Below, piece by piece: positions 1-8,982 of a stretch of 47,227 bases of DNA. Under the pieces are notes generated by a model. It was not told where the DNA came from. It did not search any database and worked only from the letters and a program-made list of their open reading frames with translations. The position numbers and the translations under genes were made by a program. Location: assembly GCF_937981295.1 (NCBI RefSeq), contig NZ_CALJPC010000014.1, forward strand, positions 1 to 47,227, given 5' to 3'. How positions within the stretch are numbered: the stretch's first letter is position 1; every line of letters begins with the position of its first letter. The stretch comes from an uncultured Campylobacter sp. GTDB taxonomy: Bacteria > Campylobacterota > Campylobacteria > Campylobacterales > Campylobacteraceae.

Positions 1-3
1 TTT

Positions 4-23
4 AGCGGCTTTTAAGCGCCGCT
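4..23 (+). terminator. Small GC-rich hairpin at the left edge
   Basis: AGCGGC pairs with GCCGCT around an eight-base loop. It may end a gene lying outside the window on the left. No real U-tract follows, so this is a weak call. Confidence 0.25.
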
Positions 24-60
24 TTGCGATAATTTTTAAAACTAATCCGCAGGAGCAAAA

Positions 61-174
61 ATGAAAAATTTAATAAATTTAAGCGGCGGCGATCGCCTAA
101 ATTTGCGCGTAGAGGGTCAAATTTTACTAAGCAGCGTCAAAAACGGCAAAACGAGGCAGACGCAACGCAGATAA
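61..174 (+). CDS. Small ORF of 37 aa, possibly a gene scrap
   Basis: The ORF has a very good ribosome binding site (GCAGGAG, five bases before ATG) and starts MKNLINLSGGDRLN. It uses the GC-richer codons of the ordinary chromosome and stops just before the AT-rich gene that follows. I do not recognise a family. The strong start signal with an abrupt short end makes it look like the 5' end of a gene whose remainder was lost when the AT-rich segment arrived. A genuine small protein is the alternative. Confidence 0.4.
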   Translation: MKNLINLSGGDRLNLRVEGQILLSSVKNGKTRQTQRR

Positions 175-207
175 AAATACAAAGTAAAAATGACAGAAAG
201 GTAAATA

Positions 208-1245
208 ATGAATGAGCTAAAAGAACAATTAAAATCCATAATACAAAAGCAAGTTAATTTTTCAAAATTAACTTATAATATAGAAATAAAGGTTATCCAA
301 CCAGCAAATTCAGGGCAATTTCCAAATCAAGATTTTAGTTTTAAAAGTATCGATATCCTATGCACTGAAGAGGAAATTGTTAAATTTGGAAAGATTAATA
401 AAGAAATAAAGGAAATTGTAAAAGAGATTCAAGAAATAAATAGTACGCATTTTGTTACATTTATTTTTGAAAAATGTGATATCAAATTTTGGAATGAAGA
501 TATTAATCCTGATTGGCATATAAATTTTAAAGATAGCAATATAAATATTAATATCCAAGATATTGAGCTTGATGAAATTTATTTGTTAACTCAAAATTTT
601 AATAATTGTACATTTGAAAATTTAAGCTTACTCAGTAATGTTAAAACTTTGCATATTGATTTGAATTTTAATGATATCAAATTGTTGCAGTTCGCTATAA
701 CTAAGATAGCAGATAATGAGGTTAATAAAATTAATATTGGCAATACAAATATTGGTCAGGCAATAATCATTGATAATATTTTTAAAAGTGATTTTATAAT
801 TTATAGTTCTCAAGTTGATTCCATTGAAATTAGAGATGTTGATTTTGAAGCATTAGCAGAGTTTAGAGCAGTTGTTTTTAAAAATAAGTTTGATTTTGAA
901 GAAATTTCGTATAAAGGGCTTGCTTTATTTGACAAATGTCTTTTTAATACAAAGGCGGAATTTAAATATATTACTTTTGAAAAATTGACTTCTTTTAGAG
1001 GTTCTGTTTTTAATAAGGGCTTAAATCTTGACTTTACAAGTTGTGATAAGGAAATCAATTTTTTCGGTATAAGTGGGCTTGATAGCGCTGAATCTAAAAA
1101 GCATACGTCACAAGAAACATATCGTATTATAAAAAATAATTTTGAAAAAATCGGCAATAAAATTGAAGCCAATAAATATCATTCCTTAGAGCTAGAAAGC
1201 AAGAGAATGGATCTTGAAAAAAAACAAATGGGTAAATATGGATGA
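208..1245 (+). CDS. Pentapeptide-repeat-like protein, N-terminal part (frameshifted)
   Basis: This 345-residue ORF starts at an ATG six bases after GAAAGG. Its middle part (about residues 185-290) has the alternating phenylalanine/leucine pattern of degenerate pentapeptide repeats, for example AEFRAVVFKNKFDFEEI. A charged helical stretch rich in E and K follows. Related Campylobacter proteins continue from this charged stretch into a two-helix membrane domain. Here that domain lies in the +1 frame directly downstream (1214-1567). The frames meet at a run of eight A at 1217-1224, and seven A would fuse them into one protein. Codons are strikingly AT-rich compared with the neighbours, which suggests acquisition from elsewhere. 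The function is unknown. Slippage on the A-run, real mutation or a sequencing error are all possible. Confidence 0.75.
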   Translation: MNELKEQLKSIIQKQVNFSKLTYNIEIKVIQPANSGQFPNQDFSFKSIDILCTEEEIVKFGKINKEIKEIVKEIQEINSTHFVTFIFEKCDIKFWNEDINPDWHINFKDSNININIQDIELDEIYLLTQNFNNCTFENLSLLSNVKTLHIDLNFNDIKLLQFAITKIADNEVNKINIGNTNIGQAIIIDNIFKSDFIIYSSQVDSIEIRDVDFEALAEFRAVVFKNKFDFEEISYKGLALFDKCLFNTKAEFKYITFEKLTSFRGSVFNKGLNLDFTSCDKEINFFGISGLDSAESKKHTSQETYRIIKNNFEKIGNKIEANKYHSLELESKRMDLEKKQMGKYG

Positions 1246-1567
1246 TTATATTGTATTTAAATTGCACCATATAAGTTCAAACCATTCTACAAATTGGGTT
1301 TTAGCATTATTGTGGATTATATTGGTGGGCCTTTTAACAACAATATTTCTTCATTTGAATGCAGTAAAAGAATTATTTATCAATCCATGTTCTTTTAAAA
1401 TTGAATATTTTTATAAAATATTTGACAACTTGTGGAAGTATATTTATATAGGCAATATGGACGACGAATTAAAACGTAATTCATTTGTATTTTTATTCAA
1501 TAAAGTTTCATTAGGCTATCTGTATTATCAATTTTTAACAGCCGTAAGAAAAGATACTAGAAAATGA
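1214..1567 (+). pseudogene. Membrane C-terminal part of the pentapeptide-repeat protein, out of frame
   Basis: The open frame overlaps the end of the upstream ORF and reads KKNKWVNMDDYIVFKLH right after the A-run. It contains a clear membrane helix (about WVLALLWIILVGLLTTIFL) and a second, weaker hydrophobic segment near its end. No good ribosome binding site precedes the first ATG at 1238. Independent translation is therefore unlikely, and expression would depend on slippage at the A8 tract. It shares the AT-rich codon use of the first part. I read it as the second half of one gene. Confidence 0.65.
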
Positions 1568-1641
1568 TTAATTCGTATATTATCTAAATAGTAGTCTAAA
1601 ATGGCAAAAGGTTTTAAGAATTTATAATAAATCCGCCATAG

Positions 1642-1842
1642 GATACCGATGTTGAAGCCTGGTCTACCACGTAAACTATCAAATTTTGCGAGCGAGCGCG
1701 CAGCGAGATGTTTTTTGGCTCAGATGTTAAGCCTTTTAGCAAGGATGGGCATTTTGTCGTGAGCGAGATTCGGGCGAAATTTAAAAAGCCGTCTACCCTA
1801 GGCAACCTGCTGGGGATAGAAGTCAAAACGGTAGAGCCATAA
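1642..1842 (+). pseudogene. Degraded gene fragment, C-terminal end
   Basis: The plus strand reads through two in-frame stops (before and after DTDVEAWSTT) and then stays open for 44 codons from ATG 1708 to TAA 1842, beginning MFFGSDVKPF. Composition here is back to that of the ordinary chromosome. It looks like the tail of an old gene at the right border of the AT-rich segment. The family was not recognised. It might be the other end of the gene whose start is at 61, but nothing proves that. Confidence 0.35.
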
Positions 1843-1884
1843 AAGATATTCGTAACATTAACTTATCAAATTTACGAAGGCTCT

Positions 1885-2676
1885 CTATTTTCTACCTACC
1901 AGAAGCTTTGAGCTGCCTAGCATTAGCCATTTCGCCTCGCGCGGGCCCATAAAAAGCCCCTGCGTCGTATCTATAAGCTCAACTCGCTCATAGCCCTGCT
2001 CCTTAAGTCGCGCGATGAAAGCATCCATGTCGCCGTAGTTTCCGCGCGAAAAAAGATCGTGGATCGCGAAGCTGCCGCCCTTTTTAAGCACGCGGAGCGT
2101 CTCTAAAAGCAGCGCCTGGCGGTCCTTGCGCATGATGTTGTGATAGACGTAGTTGCTTGTAACCGCATCGAAGCTGCCGTCCTCAAAGGGCAGCTGCGTG
2201 GCGTCGGCTTGCTCGAAGCTAGTGTTTTGCACCCCTTCGGCGCGCGCGTTGGATTCGCACAGCTGCTTGTTAAAAGACGCATACTCAAAGCCCCAGCGAT
2301 CGACGCCCAGCACCGATGCGTGCGGGTTGCGCTTAGCCACGGCGATCGTTAGCGCGCCGCTGCCGCAGCCTACGTCTAGCCCGCGCCCGCCCTCGGGCAG
2401 ATCCACGTATTTTGCCGTGCCCTCTACGATCGTGCGCGAGAGCTGACGCTTGCCGCCGTAATCAAACGCGCGGTACCACACGACGCAGTAGATCGTAAAG
2501 CCGATCAAAACCAGCGCCGCTGCGCCGAAAAGCCCAGCAAGAAACCACCTCAGCACGCCGCCCACGAAAGCGCCGCAAACGCCGAAAATCAAAAACAAAA
2601 CTAGCGCTACGCCCGCACCCGCGGCAAAGCTCGCGATCATGCCCTTAGGCACCCAGTTTTTATAATCAGGCTTCAT
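1885..2676 (-). CDS. Class I SAM-dependent methyltransferase with membrane anchor
   Basis: The 263-residue protein starts at an ATG preceded by AAAAGGAGCG. Two hydrophobic helices (about residues 11-33 and 44-66) form an N-terminal membrane anchor. A Rossmann methyltransferase domain follows, with motif I DVGCGSG at 101-107, an acidic ribose-binding position (GVDRW) and an SFD-VTSN motif near residue 170. It should use S-adenosylmethionine at the inner face of the cytoplasmic membrane. The substrate cannot be told. The UbiE/Coq5-like style of motif I is generic to class I enzymes. It is transcribed in the same direction as the iron-receptor gene upstream but 120 bases away. Confidence 0.85.
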   Translation of the reverse strand: MKPDYKNWVPKGMIASFAAGAGVALVLFLIFGVCGAFVGGVLRWFLAGLFGAAALVLIGFTIYCVVWYRAFDYGGKRQLSRTIVEGTAKYVDLPEGGRGLDVGCGSGALTIAVAKRNPHASVLGVDRWGFEYASFNKQLCESNARAEGVQNTSFEQADATQLPFEDGSFDAVTSNYVYHNIMRKDRQALLLETLRVLKKGGSFAIHDLFSRGNYGDMDAFIARLKEQGYERVELIDTTQGLFMGPREAKWLMLGSSKLLVGRK

Positions 2677-2796
2677 CTTCGCTCCTTTTATTAAATTTAA
2701 TCCTGCGGCGGAAAAGCGCGCGGCGGCAAAATTTTAAATTTCGCCCGTAAATTTTAAAGCCCGCAGCTCAAAACCCCACCTAAATTTAAACGCACG

Positions 2797-4872
2797 CTAA
2801 TAGGTGTATTTAAACTCCGCGTAATAGTTGCGCCCTGGAGCCGGAGTATAGACGTCTGCGCGTAAATTTTGGTTGTAATTATACTCCTCGTCAAAGACGT
2901 TTTTGACTCCCGCGCTTATCAAAAATCCGCTTGCGAAGCGGTACGCAGCGCCCAGATCCACGATCGTGCGCGAGTCGATCCTATCGTGGTTGGCGTCGTG
3001 CGATGATGAGAAATATTTAAAATCGCTCATCAGCGTTAAATTTCTAATCGGCTCGTAATCGACGCCCAAAACGAACTTCGAGCGCTCCACCAGCGGAACC
3101 TGCTTGCCCTTATTCGCGCCGGATTGGATCTTGGCGTCCACGTATGAAAAGGTCTCGCTGAGCTTTAAATTTGAAAGCAGACTTTGCTCCGCATACAGCT
3201 CCACGCCCTTGCGGCGCGTCTCGTCGATATTGATAAAATGCCAACCGTCGGTGATCGAGCTGCCCAGGGTTTCGTTTACGATCTCGTTTTTCGTATCGGT
3301 CCAAAAGATCGTAGCGCTTACGTATTGCCCGTAGATCAGATCTTTAAGACCGATCTCGTAGGTTTTAAAGGTTTCGGATTTGAGGTTATTAAGCACATAA
3401 GGACCGTTGCGACCGAGCTTATCGATGAGCTGATTAGGACCCGGGGAGATATAGCCGCGCTCAAATTTAAAATATAGATTGCCATCCTTGGAATAATTAA
3501 AATTCGGCGTAATCTCAAAAGCGTAGTTGTTTTTATGATCGCTTACTCGGGTACTGTCTTGCGTCTGCGAGATTATGTTTCCCATCCTTTTTATGGTCGT
3601 TGAAACCCTGCGATTTACTTTGTATTCGGCGCGCTCAAACCGACCGCCCGCACTAAGCGAAAACGCCTCGGTGAAATTGTGCTTTTCTAAAGCATAGACC
3701 GAGTGGGTAAGCTTTTGCATATCAAAGATCGTAAGCTGCGAAAGACTCATCATAGGATTCATCGGAGTGGTAAAGTCAATCTTGCGAAAGCCCTTGTTTT
3801 TGAGATAATCATATCCCGCTATGAACTCGCCACTGTCGTAGTCGAGCTTGCCTTTTAAATTTGCCCCCTCTTTGCGGTCTTTCATCACAAATCCGCTCTG
3901 AATGATCCTGATATCTTGATAATAAGGATGCAAATTTGCTTCGATTTTATCACCGAATTTTACCGTGTAGCCGAAATCGAAATTTGCCCGCGTACTTTTG
4001 GTAAAAGTCCGTTCACCTCCTTGCTGGCGGCGATCCGCTCTCAGCTCGGCAAGCCCTAAGCTCGGCACCGAATAGGTTCGCGCCTGATAATAGCTCGGAT
4101 CAAAAGAGATGCTTTGATCGTCCGAAATTTTATAATGCATCCCGAGCGAGCCGTAATAGCCGGTATTTTTCTCGCCCTTGCGGTATCCGCGCTGCTTAAA
4201 GCCCTTTACGGCGGTTTTTAGAAACAAATTCTCGCTCACGTTGCCGCCGAGCCCTAAATTTAGATCATTGTAATTATACGACGCGATCTTGGTCGAGATA
4301 TTGGCGTACGGGTATCTGGCTCCCTTTTTCGTGATGATATTTATCACGCCGCCACTGGTGCCGCTGCCGTATAGCACGCTACCGCCGCCCGGGATGATCT
4401 CCACGCGCTCGATATCTTCGATCGGAATGAGATCGATCGGGATGCTCGTCGGCGTCGTGTCGATCATATTGAGCGCGACTCCGTTAAGAAGGACTTTGAC
4501 GGAGGTATTTGCTTTCTGACCCTGTCCGCGCAGATCGACCGTATCGCCGTGAAAGCTAACCCCCGGCGCCTTTTCTAAAATTTCGCGTAGATCGCGATAG
4601 CCGCGGTTTTCCATATCCTCCGCGGTGATGACCGAGACGTTGCGAACCTCGTTTTTAAGCATATCCTCAAAGCCCGTCGCGGTAACTACGATGGTGCCCA
4701 GCTTTGTGGCGTTCGCGCCGGAAGCGTTTTTAGGAGCTGCGGAATTTACGGCTCCCGCGCCGGGCGCGCTGATATTTGCGGACGTAGCGTTGTTTTCAGC
4801 CCCGTTTAGTTGTAAGGCGGCGCACAAACTTAGCGCGATTGCGGCATTTGAAAGATAAAATTTCTTAACCAT
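2797..4872 (-). CDS. TonB-dependent outer membrane receptor (siderophore/haem type)
   Basis: This 691-residue protein starts at ATG 4872. The GTG at 4875 is too close to the GGGGAG site to be the start. It has a signal peptide, an Ala/Asn/Ser-rich linker, a TonB box (GTIVVTATG) and a plug domain with the typical VSVITAEDMENRGYRDLREI pattern and a GGGSVLYGSGTSGGVINIIT-like plug end. A 22-strand barrel follows, ending in the aromatic YTY that BAM recognises. It imports a ferric siderophore or haem across the outer membrane using TonB energy. The ligand cannot be read from the sequence; CirA/FepA/CfrA-like enterobactin or catecholate receptors are the nearest family style. A box shared with the second receptor lies upstream and points to iron control. 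Confidence 0.9.
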   Translation of the reverse strand: MVKKFYLSNAAIALSLCAALQLNGAENNATSANISAPGAGAVNSAAPKNASGANATKLGTIVVTATGFEDMLKNEVRNVSVITAEDMENRGYRDLREILEKAPGVSFHGDTVDLRGQGQKANTSVKVLLNGVALNMIDTTPTSIPIDLIPIEDIERVEIIPGGGSVLYGSGTSGGVINIITKKGARYPYANISTKIASYNYNDLNLGLGGNVSENLFLKTAVKGFKQRGYRKGEKNTGYYGSLGMHYKISDDQSISFDPSYYQARTYSVPSLGLAELRADRRQQGGERTFTKSTRANFDFGYTVKFGDKIEANLHPYYQDIRIIQSGFVMKDRKEGANLKGKLDYDSGEFIAGYDYLKNKGFRKIDFTTPMNPMMSLSQLTIFDMQKLTHSVYALEKHNFTEAFSLSAGGRFERAEYKVNRRVSTTIKRMGNIISQTQDSTRVSDHKNNYAFEITPNFNYSKDGNLYFKFERGYISPGPNQLIDKLGRNGPYVLNNLKSETFKTYEIGLKDLIYGQYVSATIFWTDTKNEIVNETLGSSITDGWHFINIDETRRKGVELYAEQSLLSNLKLSETFSYVDAKIQSGANKGKQVPLVERSKFVLGVDYEPIRNLTLMSDFKYFSSSHDANHDRIDSRTIVDLGAAYRFASGFLISAGVKNVFDEEYNYNQNLRADVYTPAPGRNYYAEFKYTY

Positions 4873-4923
4873 CACTCTCCCCTATTTAAAATTAAAATTT
4901 TGCGAATGATTTGCAAATGCTAT

Positions 4924-4955
4924 ATTATAATTTCTCTTGATTAAATAATAATAAA
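4924..4955 (-). promoter_or_regulatory. Promoter and probable Fur-type operator of the first TonB receptor
   Basis: On the minus strand a TATAAT -10 box lies at 4929-4924. Just upstream is the element TTAAATAATAATAAA (plus-strand 4941-4955), whose near edge is 66 bases from the edge of the receptor ORF. The same 15 bases occur at 11489-11503, 65 bases before the other TonB receptor. Identity of sequence and spacing is visible. The assignment to Fur is inferred from the kind of genes controlled. Confidence 0.55.
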
Positions 4956-5138
4956 TTTCAAAGATTAAAGATAGATTTTTTAAAATTTAGGCGTAGTTCG
5001 GATGAAATTTTGATTTTGAGCGTTTTACTGGGCGCGATAAAATTTCGATTTTAAATTTAGACTCTTTGGCGACTTTCGCTTCTTAAAGCAGCGAGTTTAG
5101 CGAGTTTATGGAACAAATTCGGATCGGAATTTTAAAAT

Positions 5139-5627
5139 TTAAACCTTGCATTCGCCCGCCTTGCCGAATTTCGCCTCGATCAAAAGCACCAAGATGAAGA
5201 AAATTTTTTCGTCGTTAAACTTCGCAAGCTCGCGCAGGCCTTGATCTGCGCTTACAAGCTTGATGCCGTTTGATTTCAAAATCTCAGCGAGCTCGTCCGG
5301 CTCAAAGCCCATTTTATTAGCGATTTCTCTGATATTATAGCGCTCGATCGCGCCGATTATGCGATCCATATTACAAAAGCCGGGATTTTTGCGGCTCAAA
5401 ACCACGTCCAAAAACTCGCTCCAGAGCTTTACGAGCTTCTTTCGCCTTGTGATTATATGCAAGATCGCGACGCAAAGCAGGCCAAATCCCGCGATCTTAT
5501 GCAGGCTCATCCACATCTCGTCGTACTCGCCGCGCGCAAAGTAGGCGCCCGAAAAGCCCAAAATGCAAAGCGTGCAGCCTAGCAACACGATGAGCGCAAA
5601 TTTATAAACAATCCTCGCTTTAAGCAT
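5139..5627 (-). CDS. DUF4405-like small haem-type membrane protein
   Basis: The 162-residue protein has a strong AAGGAG site before its ATG. Two membrane helices (about residues 8-28 and 43-61) each carry or border a histidine (SLHKIAG and LHIITRR), as in DUF4405/cytochrome b561-like proteins that ligate haem. The C-terminal 90 residues are soluble, with an HTH-like segment (IREIANKMGFEPDELAEIL). It lies upstream of, and points the same way as, the TonB receptor, although that gene has its own promoter. A role in electron delivery to ferric iron or haem at the membrane fits the context but is inference. Confidence 0.6.
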   Translation of the reverse strand: MLKARIVYKFALIVLLGCTLCILGFSGAYFARGEYDEMWMSLHKIAGFGLLCVAILHIITRRKKLVKLWSEFLDVVLSRKNPGFCNMDRIIGAIERYNIREIANKMGFEPDELAEILKSNGIKLVSADQGLRELAKFNDEKIFFILVLLIEAKFGKAGECKV

Positions 5628-6501
5628 AAAATCTCCTTGCTTCGTTTTAAAATTTAGCGGCTTAGGCGTAGCGCACGCGAACGCTACGGCGGCGTTACGT
5701 CTCGTCGGTCGCCGCTATCGTATCGCCTCGGCGTTATTGCGCCGTCCGCACTGCTGCTTGCCTATACGCTCCGCAGGCCGCCATCATCGTATCGCGCGTT
5801 TGCGCTACTTGCACTGTGCTTTACTTACATACACATCCTGTCGATCGCGGTTGCCATATTGTGGCATTTTATGCTGTCGTCGCCGCAATCACGCCGCGCC
5901 GCTTTGTGCTGTCGATCCGCCACCACGGCAACGTTGTTCGTTTTGATCGTCGTGCCGTTACGATGATGATATACCTGAGCGAAGGTTATGTCATACGGCG
6001 CCGAGTAGGTACGTATCACCGCTCCGCTTCTCGACTACGGCGTGCCGTCTGCGCCGCCGATGTGTTACGCGCCATCCGACGCGTTACTGACTTATCGCGA
6101 CGCCCACGCATCGCGCCTCTGACGCAGCCCGCTCATTTAGCATGCCGTTACGCTACCGATCGCGGCTCGGTTTAAAATTTTATTTAGGCGCCGTCTTCTT
6201 GGCAGATCATTTTGCGTTTAAATTTTACCGACTTAATTTCGCGCAAAATCGCGATCGCGCACTGCTGACCAACTTCCGAGCTACTCGTTGCGCCGCAAAT
6301 ACTTACCTACGGCGGTGCTATGCCACCGACTGCGTGCGAGCACCTAGCCACGCGGATGCCGATGCCCATGTATGCGAACACCGAGCGCTTCGGCTAAATT
6401 TTATCGCCGCTTAATATAAATGAGTAATTTTAATAAATCTGGATTTAAAAAGATATGAATTTAAAGGCGAAATCCCCGACGAGAAATTTAAACGATAAAA
6501 T
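5628..6501. other. 874-base gap without a convincing gene
   Basis: All open frames here (for example 5816-6175 plus) encode Arg/Cys/His-rich strings with no family likeness and no proper start signals. The DNA from about 5690 to 6170 is rich in CG and GC steps and almost lacks the AAATTT words common in other gaps of this window. It may be an old, scrambled gene or foreign DNA. No RNA gene was recognised. Confidence 0.5.
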
Positions 6502-8403
6502 TTAAAGCTCTATCGTCCGCTCGAATATGTCCTCAAGCCCCGTTTGATGCACGATCGCTAGCATGCCGAGGCTCGGTAGATCCGCACGCAGACCAAGTAG
6601 CAGCTCGCGCGCCGAGGCAGGGTCGAGCGCGGACGTGATCTCGTCTGCGAAAACAAAGCTCGGCTTGTGGTAATGAATGCGTGCGAAACTAAGCCGCTGC
6701 GCCTCTCCGCCGCTTAAAATTTTAACGTAATCGGCGCGCGAGTTTAGCATGCGGGCAAATTTCTTAAGTCCTACGCTGCGTAAAATTTCTAAAAATTCCG
6801 CATCGTCTTTGCGCGGCGGCTGCGGATAAGCGATAAGCTCCTTTAGGCTAAGCGGCGCTAGATAGGGCTTTTGCGGGATAAACATCACTCCCGTGCGCGG
6901 CAAACTGATCTCGCCGCGGCCGTATCTCCAAAGACCCGCGACGTAGCGCAGAGCCGTGCTTTTGCCCGCGCCGCTCTTGCCTCGCAGCATTATAAACTGC
7001 GCGGGCGCAAGCTCGAAGCGTAGATCCTCGATCAGCGGCTCGCCCGCAGGCGTGAAGACCGACAAGCCTTCGCAACGAGCGGAATTTTCGTCGCTTTGTT
7101 TGACGCAAGCACGCAGATTTGCGCTCTCGCCGTCCATGCGCGAGATGAACTCATAAATCCTCTGCACGCTCGCCGCCCACTCCATGATCTGTTTGTAATA
7201 GTCCATAAACCACGCAAATCCGTCTTGCACGCTGTAAAACGCCGAACGCGCCTGCATCATGTCGCCAAAGCTCATCGCGCGCGACAAATACAGCGGCAAG
7301 CAGGCAAAGATCGGGATTAAATTCGTGATTTTTAGGTAGCTTGCCGAAAAGCATTCGAGGCGAAATTCCGTATTCATGATGCTGCGCCAGTTTCTCATGA
7401 TCTCGCCGAAGCTCGCGCGGAAGCGGCCGCGCTCGGCACCCTCTCCGCGCATAAAGGCTACGGCTTCTGCGTTTTCGCGCACGAGCAGTAGATCCGAGCG
7501 GTAGTCGGCTTCGGCGCGCTGCTTGGCAAAATTTAGCCTCCTAAGCCTGCGCCCGATGAGATGCGTGATCAGCGAGCAAAGCAGCGTATAAAGGAGCGCT
7601 ACGTATAGCAAAAAGCCTTCGATCTCAAAGCGCATGCCGAAAATTTCAAATTTCAGCACCTTCGAGACCTGCCACAAGATCGTAACGAAGGCGATGAGCT
7701 TGGCGAGATTATAGACGAGCGATTTTACGAGATCGACGCTTTTTTGCACGAGCAGCAGGCTGTCCTCGGCGATACGCTGATCGGGGTTGTCTAGCTTTGC
7801 GATCGTTTTTGAAATTTCACGATCTGCGCAAGTTTTGGATGAAATTTTATTCTCGCCTGCGCCGCTTTGCTCTGCTGCATTTTGCTCCGCCGTGCTCGGT
7901 AAAATTTCAAACCCCTTTGCGTCTCTATGTAAAGCGGTGCTGTCCGCCTCCACTGCGGAATACTCCGCGCGCTCGTTTAAATTTTCATCTAAATTCGCGT
8001 CGCCGGGTTTTTCTAAATTTGATCCGCCCCTGGCGCTAAAATTTCCATCAAGGCTCGTGCGGTAGAAGTTTGCGTTATGTAGCCATTTGCGCTCCATCAT
8101 CGCGCTTAGCCGCTCGCGCCAGACGATTACGAGCAGTTTGCGAAGCCAGCTGCCGCAGACGATGAAAAGCACGATGAGCGCCGTGTAGAGTAAAAACTCG
8201 CCCACGAGCGCGGGAATGAGCTCGCCTTTAAGCTCGCTTAGCGCGTCGTAAAAGCGCTTGTCCCACGCGTTCATCAGCACACTGATTTTGATGATAGCGA
8301 GGCTAAAACCAAGCGCGAGCAGCAGCAGCGCCCACAGCTTCGCCGCGCCCTTGCCGAACCAGTGCGGACGTAGAATTTCAAAAAATTGCTTTAGCGTTTT
8401 CAA
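6502..8403 (-). CDS. SbmA/BacA-family ABC transporter (permease-ATPase fusion) with a large insert
   Basis: The 633-residue protein probably starts at TTG 8403, preceded by AAAGAG. An N-terminal membrane part with about six helices contains the family signature DNPDQRIAED (about residues 205-214), as in YddA, Rv1819c and BacA relatives. The ATPase follows: Walker A GKSGAGKST near residue 473, signature LSGGEAQRLS near 559, Walker B FVFADE near 583, and a late histidine (AIVHQ). Family members import or export peptides, cobalamin or lipids across the inner membrane. Between FYRTS (residue 117) and the signature lies a low-complexity stretch of about 85 residues rich in A, E, N and S that relatives lack. 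The nearby iron receptors suggest siderophore, peptide or cofactor traffic, but the substrate is unknown. Confidence 0.85.
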   Translation of the reverse strand: MKTLKQFFEILRPHWFGKGAAKLWALLLLALGFSLAIIKISVLMNAWDKRFYDALSELKGELIPALVGEFLLYTALIVLFIVCGSWLRKLLVIVWRERLSAMMERKWLHNANFYRTSLDGNFSARGGSNLEKPGDANLDENLNERAEYSAVEADSTALHRDAKGFEILPSTAEQNAAEQSGAGENKISSKTCADREISKTIAKLDNPDQRIAEDSLLLVQKSVDLVKSLVYNLAKLIAFVTILWQVSKVLKFEIFGMRFEIEGFLLYVALLYTLLCSLITHLIGRRLRRLNFAKQRAEADYRSDLLLVRENAEAVAFMRGEGAERGRFRASFGEIMRNWRSIMNTEFRLECFSASYLKITNLIPIFACLPLYLSRAMSFGDMMQARSAFYSVQDGFAWFMDYYKQIMEWAASVQRIYEFISRMDGESANLRACVKQSDENSARCEGLSVFTPAGEPLIEDLRFELAPAQFIMLRGKSGAGKSTALRYVAGLWRYGRGEISLPRTGVMFIPQKPYLAPLSLKELIAYPQPPRKDDAEFLEILRSVGLKKFARMLNSRADYVKILSGGEAQRLSFARIHYHKPSFVFADEITSALDPASARELLLGLRADLPSLGMLAIVHQTGLEDIFERTIEL

Positions 8404-8982
8404 ATTTTCTCTTTAAATTTTAAAATTTAGCGCCGGTTACAGCGAGATCGCGGGATTAAATTTGATCCCGCAGGCTCGCGAGCGGATTTATGCTCGCAAG
8501 CCTGCGCGTTTAATTTGCTTGGAATTTCGCGAGATTAAATTTATCGCCCTCGCCCGCATCGCTTGCAATCGCTCGCGCTAATCAATCGTTAATCAACCAA
8601 ATCGCGAGTTAAATTTTGATTCCGCGGCTTCGTTTAAATTTTGCCCGCCTCGCCATGCGCGGATTACGATAAATTTAGCTCACGCGCCTTTGCGTACTCG
8701 CTCCGCTCGCAGCTTTGCAAGTACAAAATCCGTGCGAACGAATGCAAAATTTAACTGCGCAGCATTATTCGCGCAAAACCTGTCTGCAGACTTCGGCGCA
8801 CTGGATTGCTCAAGCTTAATGAGCGCCGATCAACTCATACCTTCATGCAAGCCCCGCTGCGCTCGCATTGACACTAACCCGTGCGATCTGAGAGCATAAA
8901 GATTTGCGAATACGACTTACTCGCAAATTTTATGCATCCCGCCCAAAGCAAGGCGCGGGCAGACTTTGAGCAAAACGGCGCC
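8404..8982. other. 579-base gap between receptor and ABC transporter genes
   Basis: No gene was recognised; the open frame at 8690-8899 has no start signal or family likeness. The stretch separates the end of the second TonB receptor from the start of the ABC transporter, both on the minus strand. It holds two adjacent stem-loops (listed separately). The second half is GC-rich and patternless to my eye. Confidence 0.5.
8451..8505. repeat. Two adjacent stem-loops, one of 13 paired bases
   Basis: CGGGAT (8451-8456) pairs with ATCCCG (8465-8470). Immediately after it, GCAGGCTCGCGAGC (8470-8483) pairs with GCTCGCAAGCCTGC (8492-8505) with one mismatch and an eight-base loop. They could be a factor-independent or Rho-assisted 3' end for the TonB receptor mRNA, or a leader structure of the ABC gene. 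No U-run is present. Confidence 0.45.

Noticed and set aside
810..1172. 120-codon minus-strand frame inside the pentapeptide-repeat gene
   Set aside because: It is antisense to a better-supported gene, has no ribosome binding site, and mirrors the AT-rich repeats.
5816..6175. 119-codon plus-strand frame in the large gap
   Set aside because: The product is an Arg/Cys/His-rich string with no fold pattern, no start signal and no family likeness.
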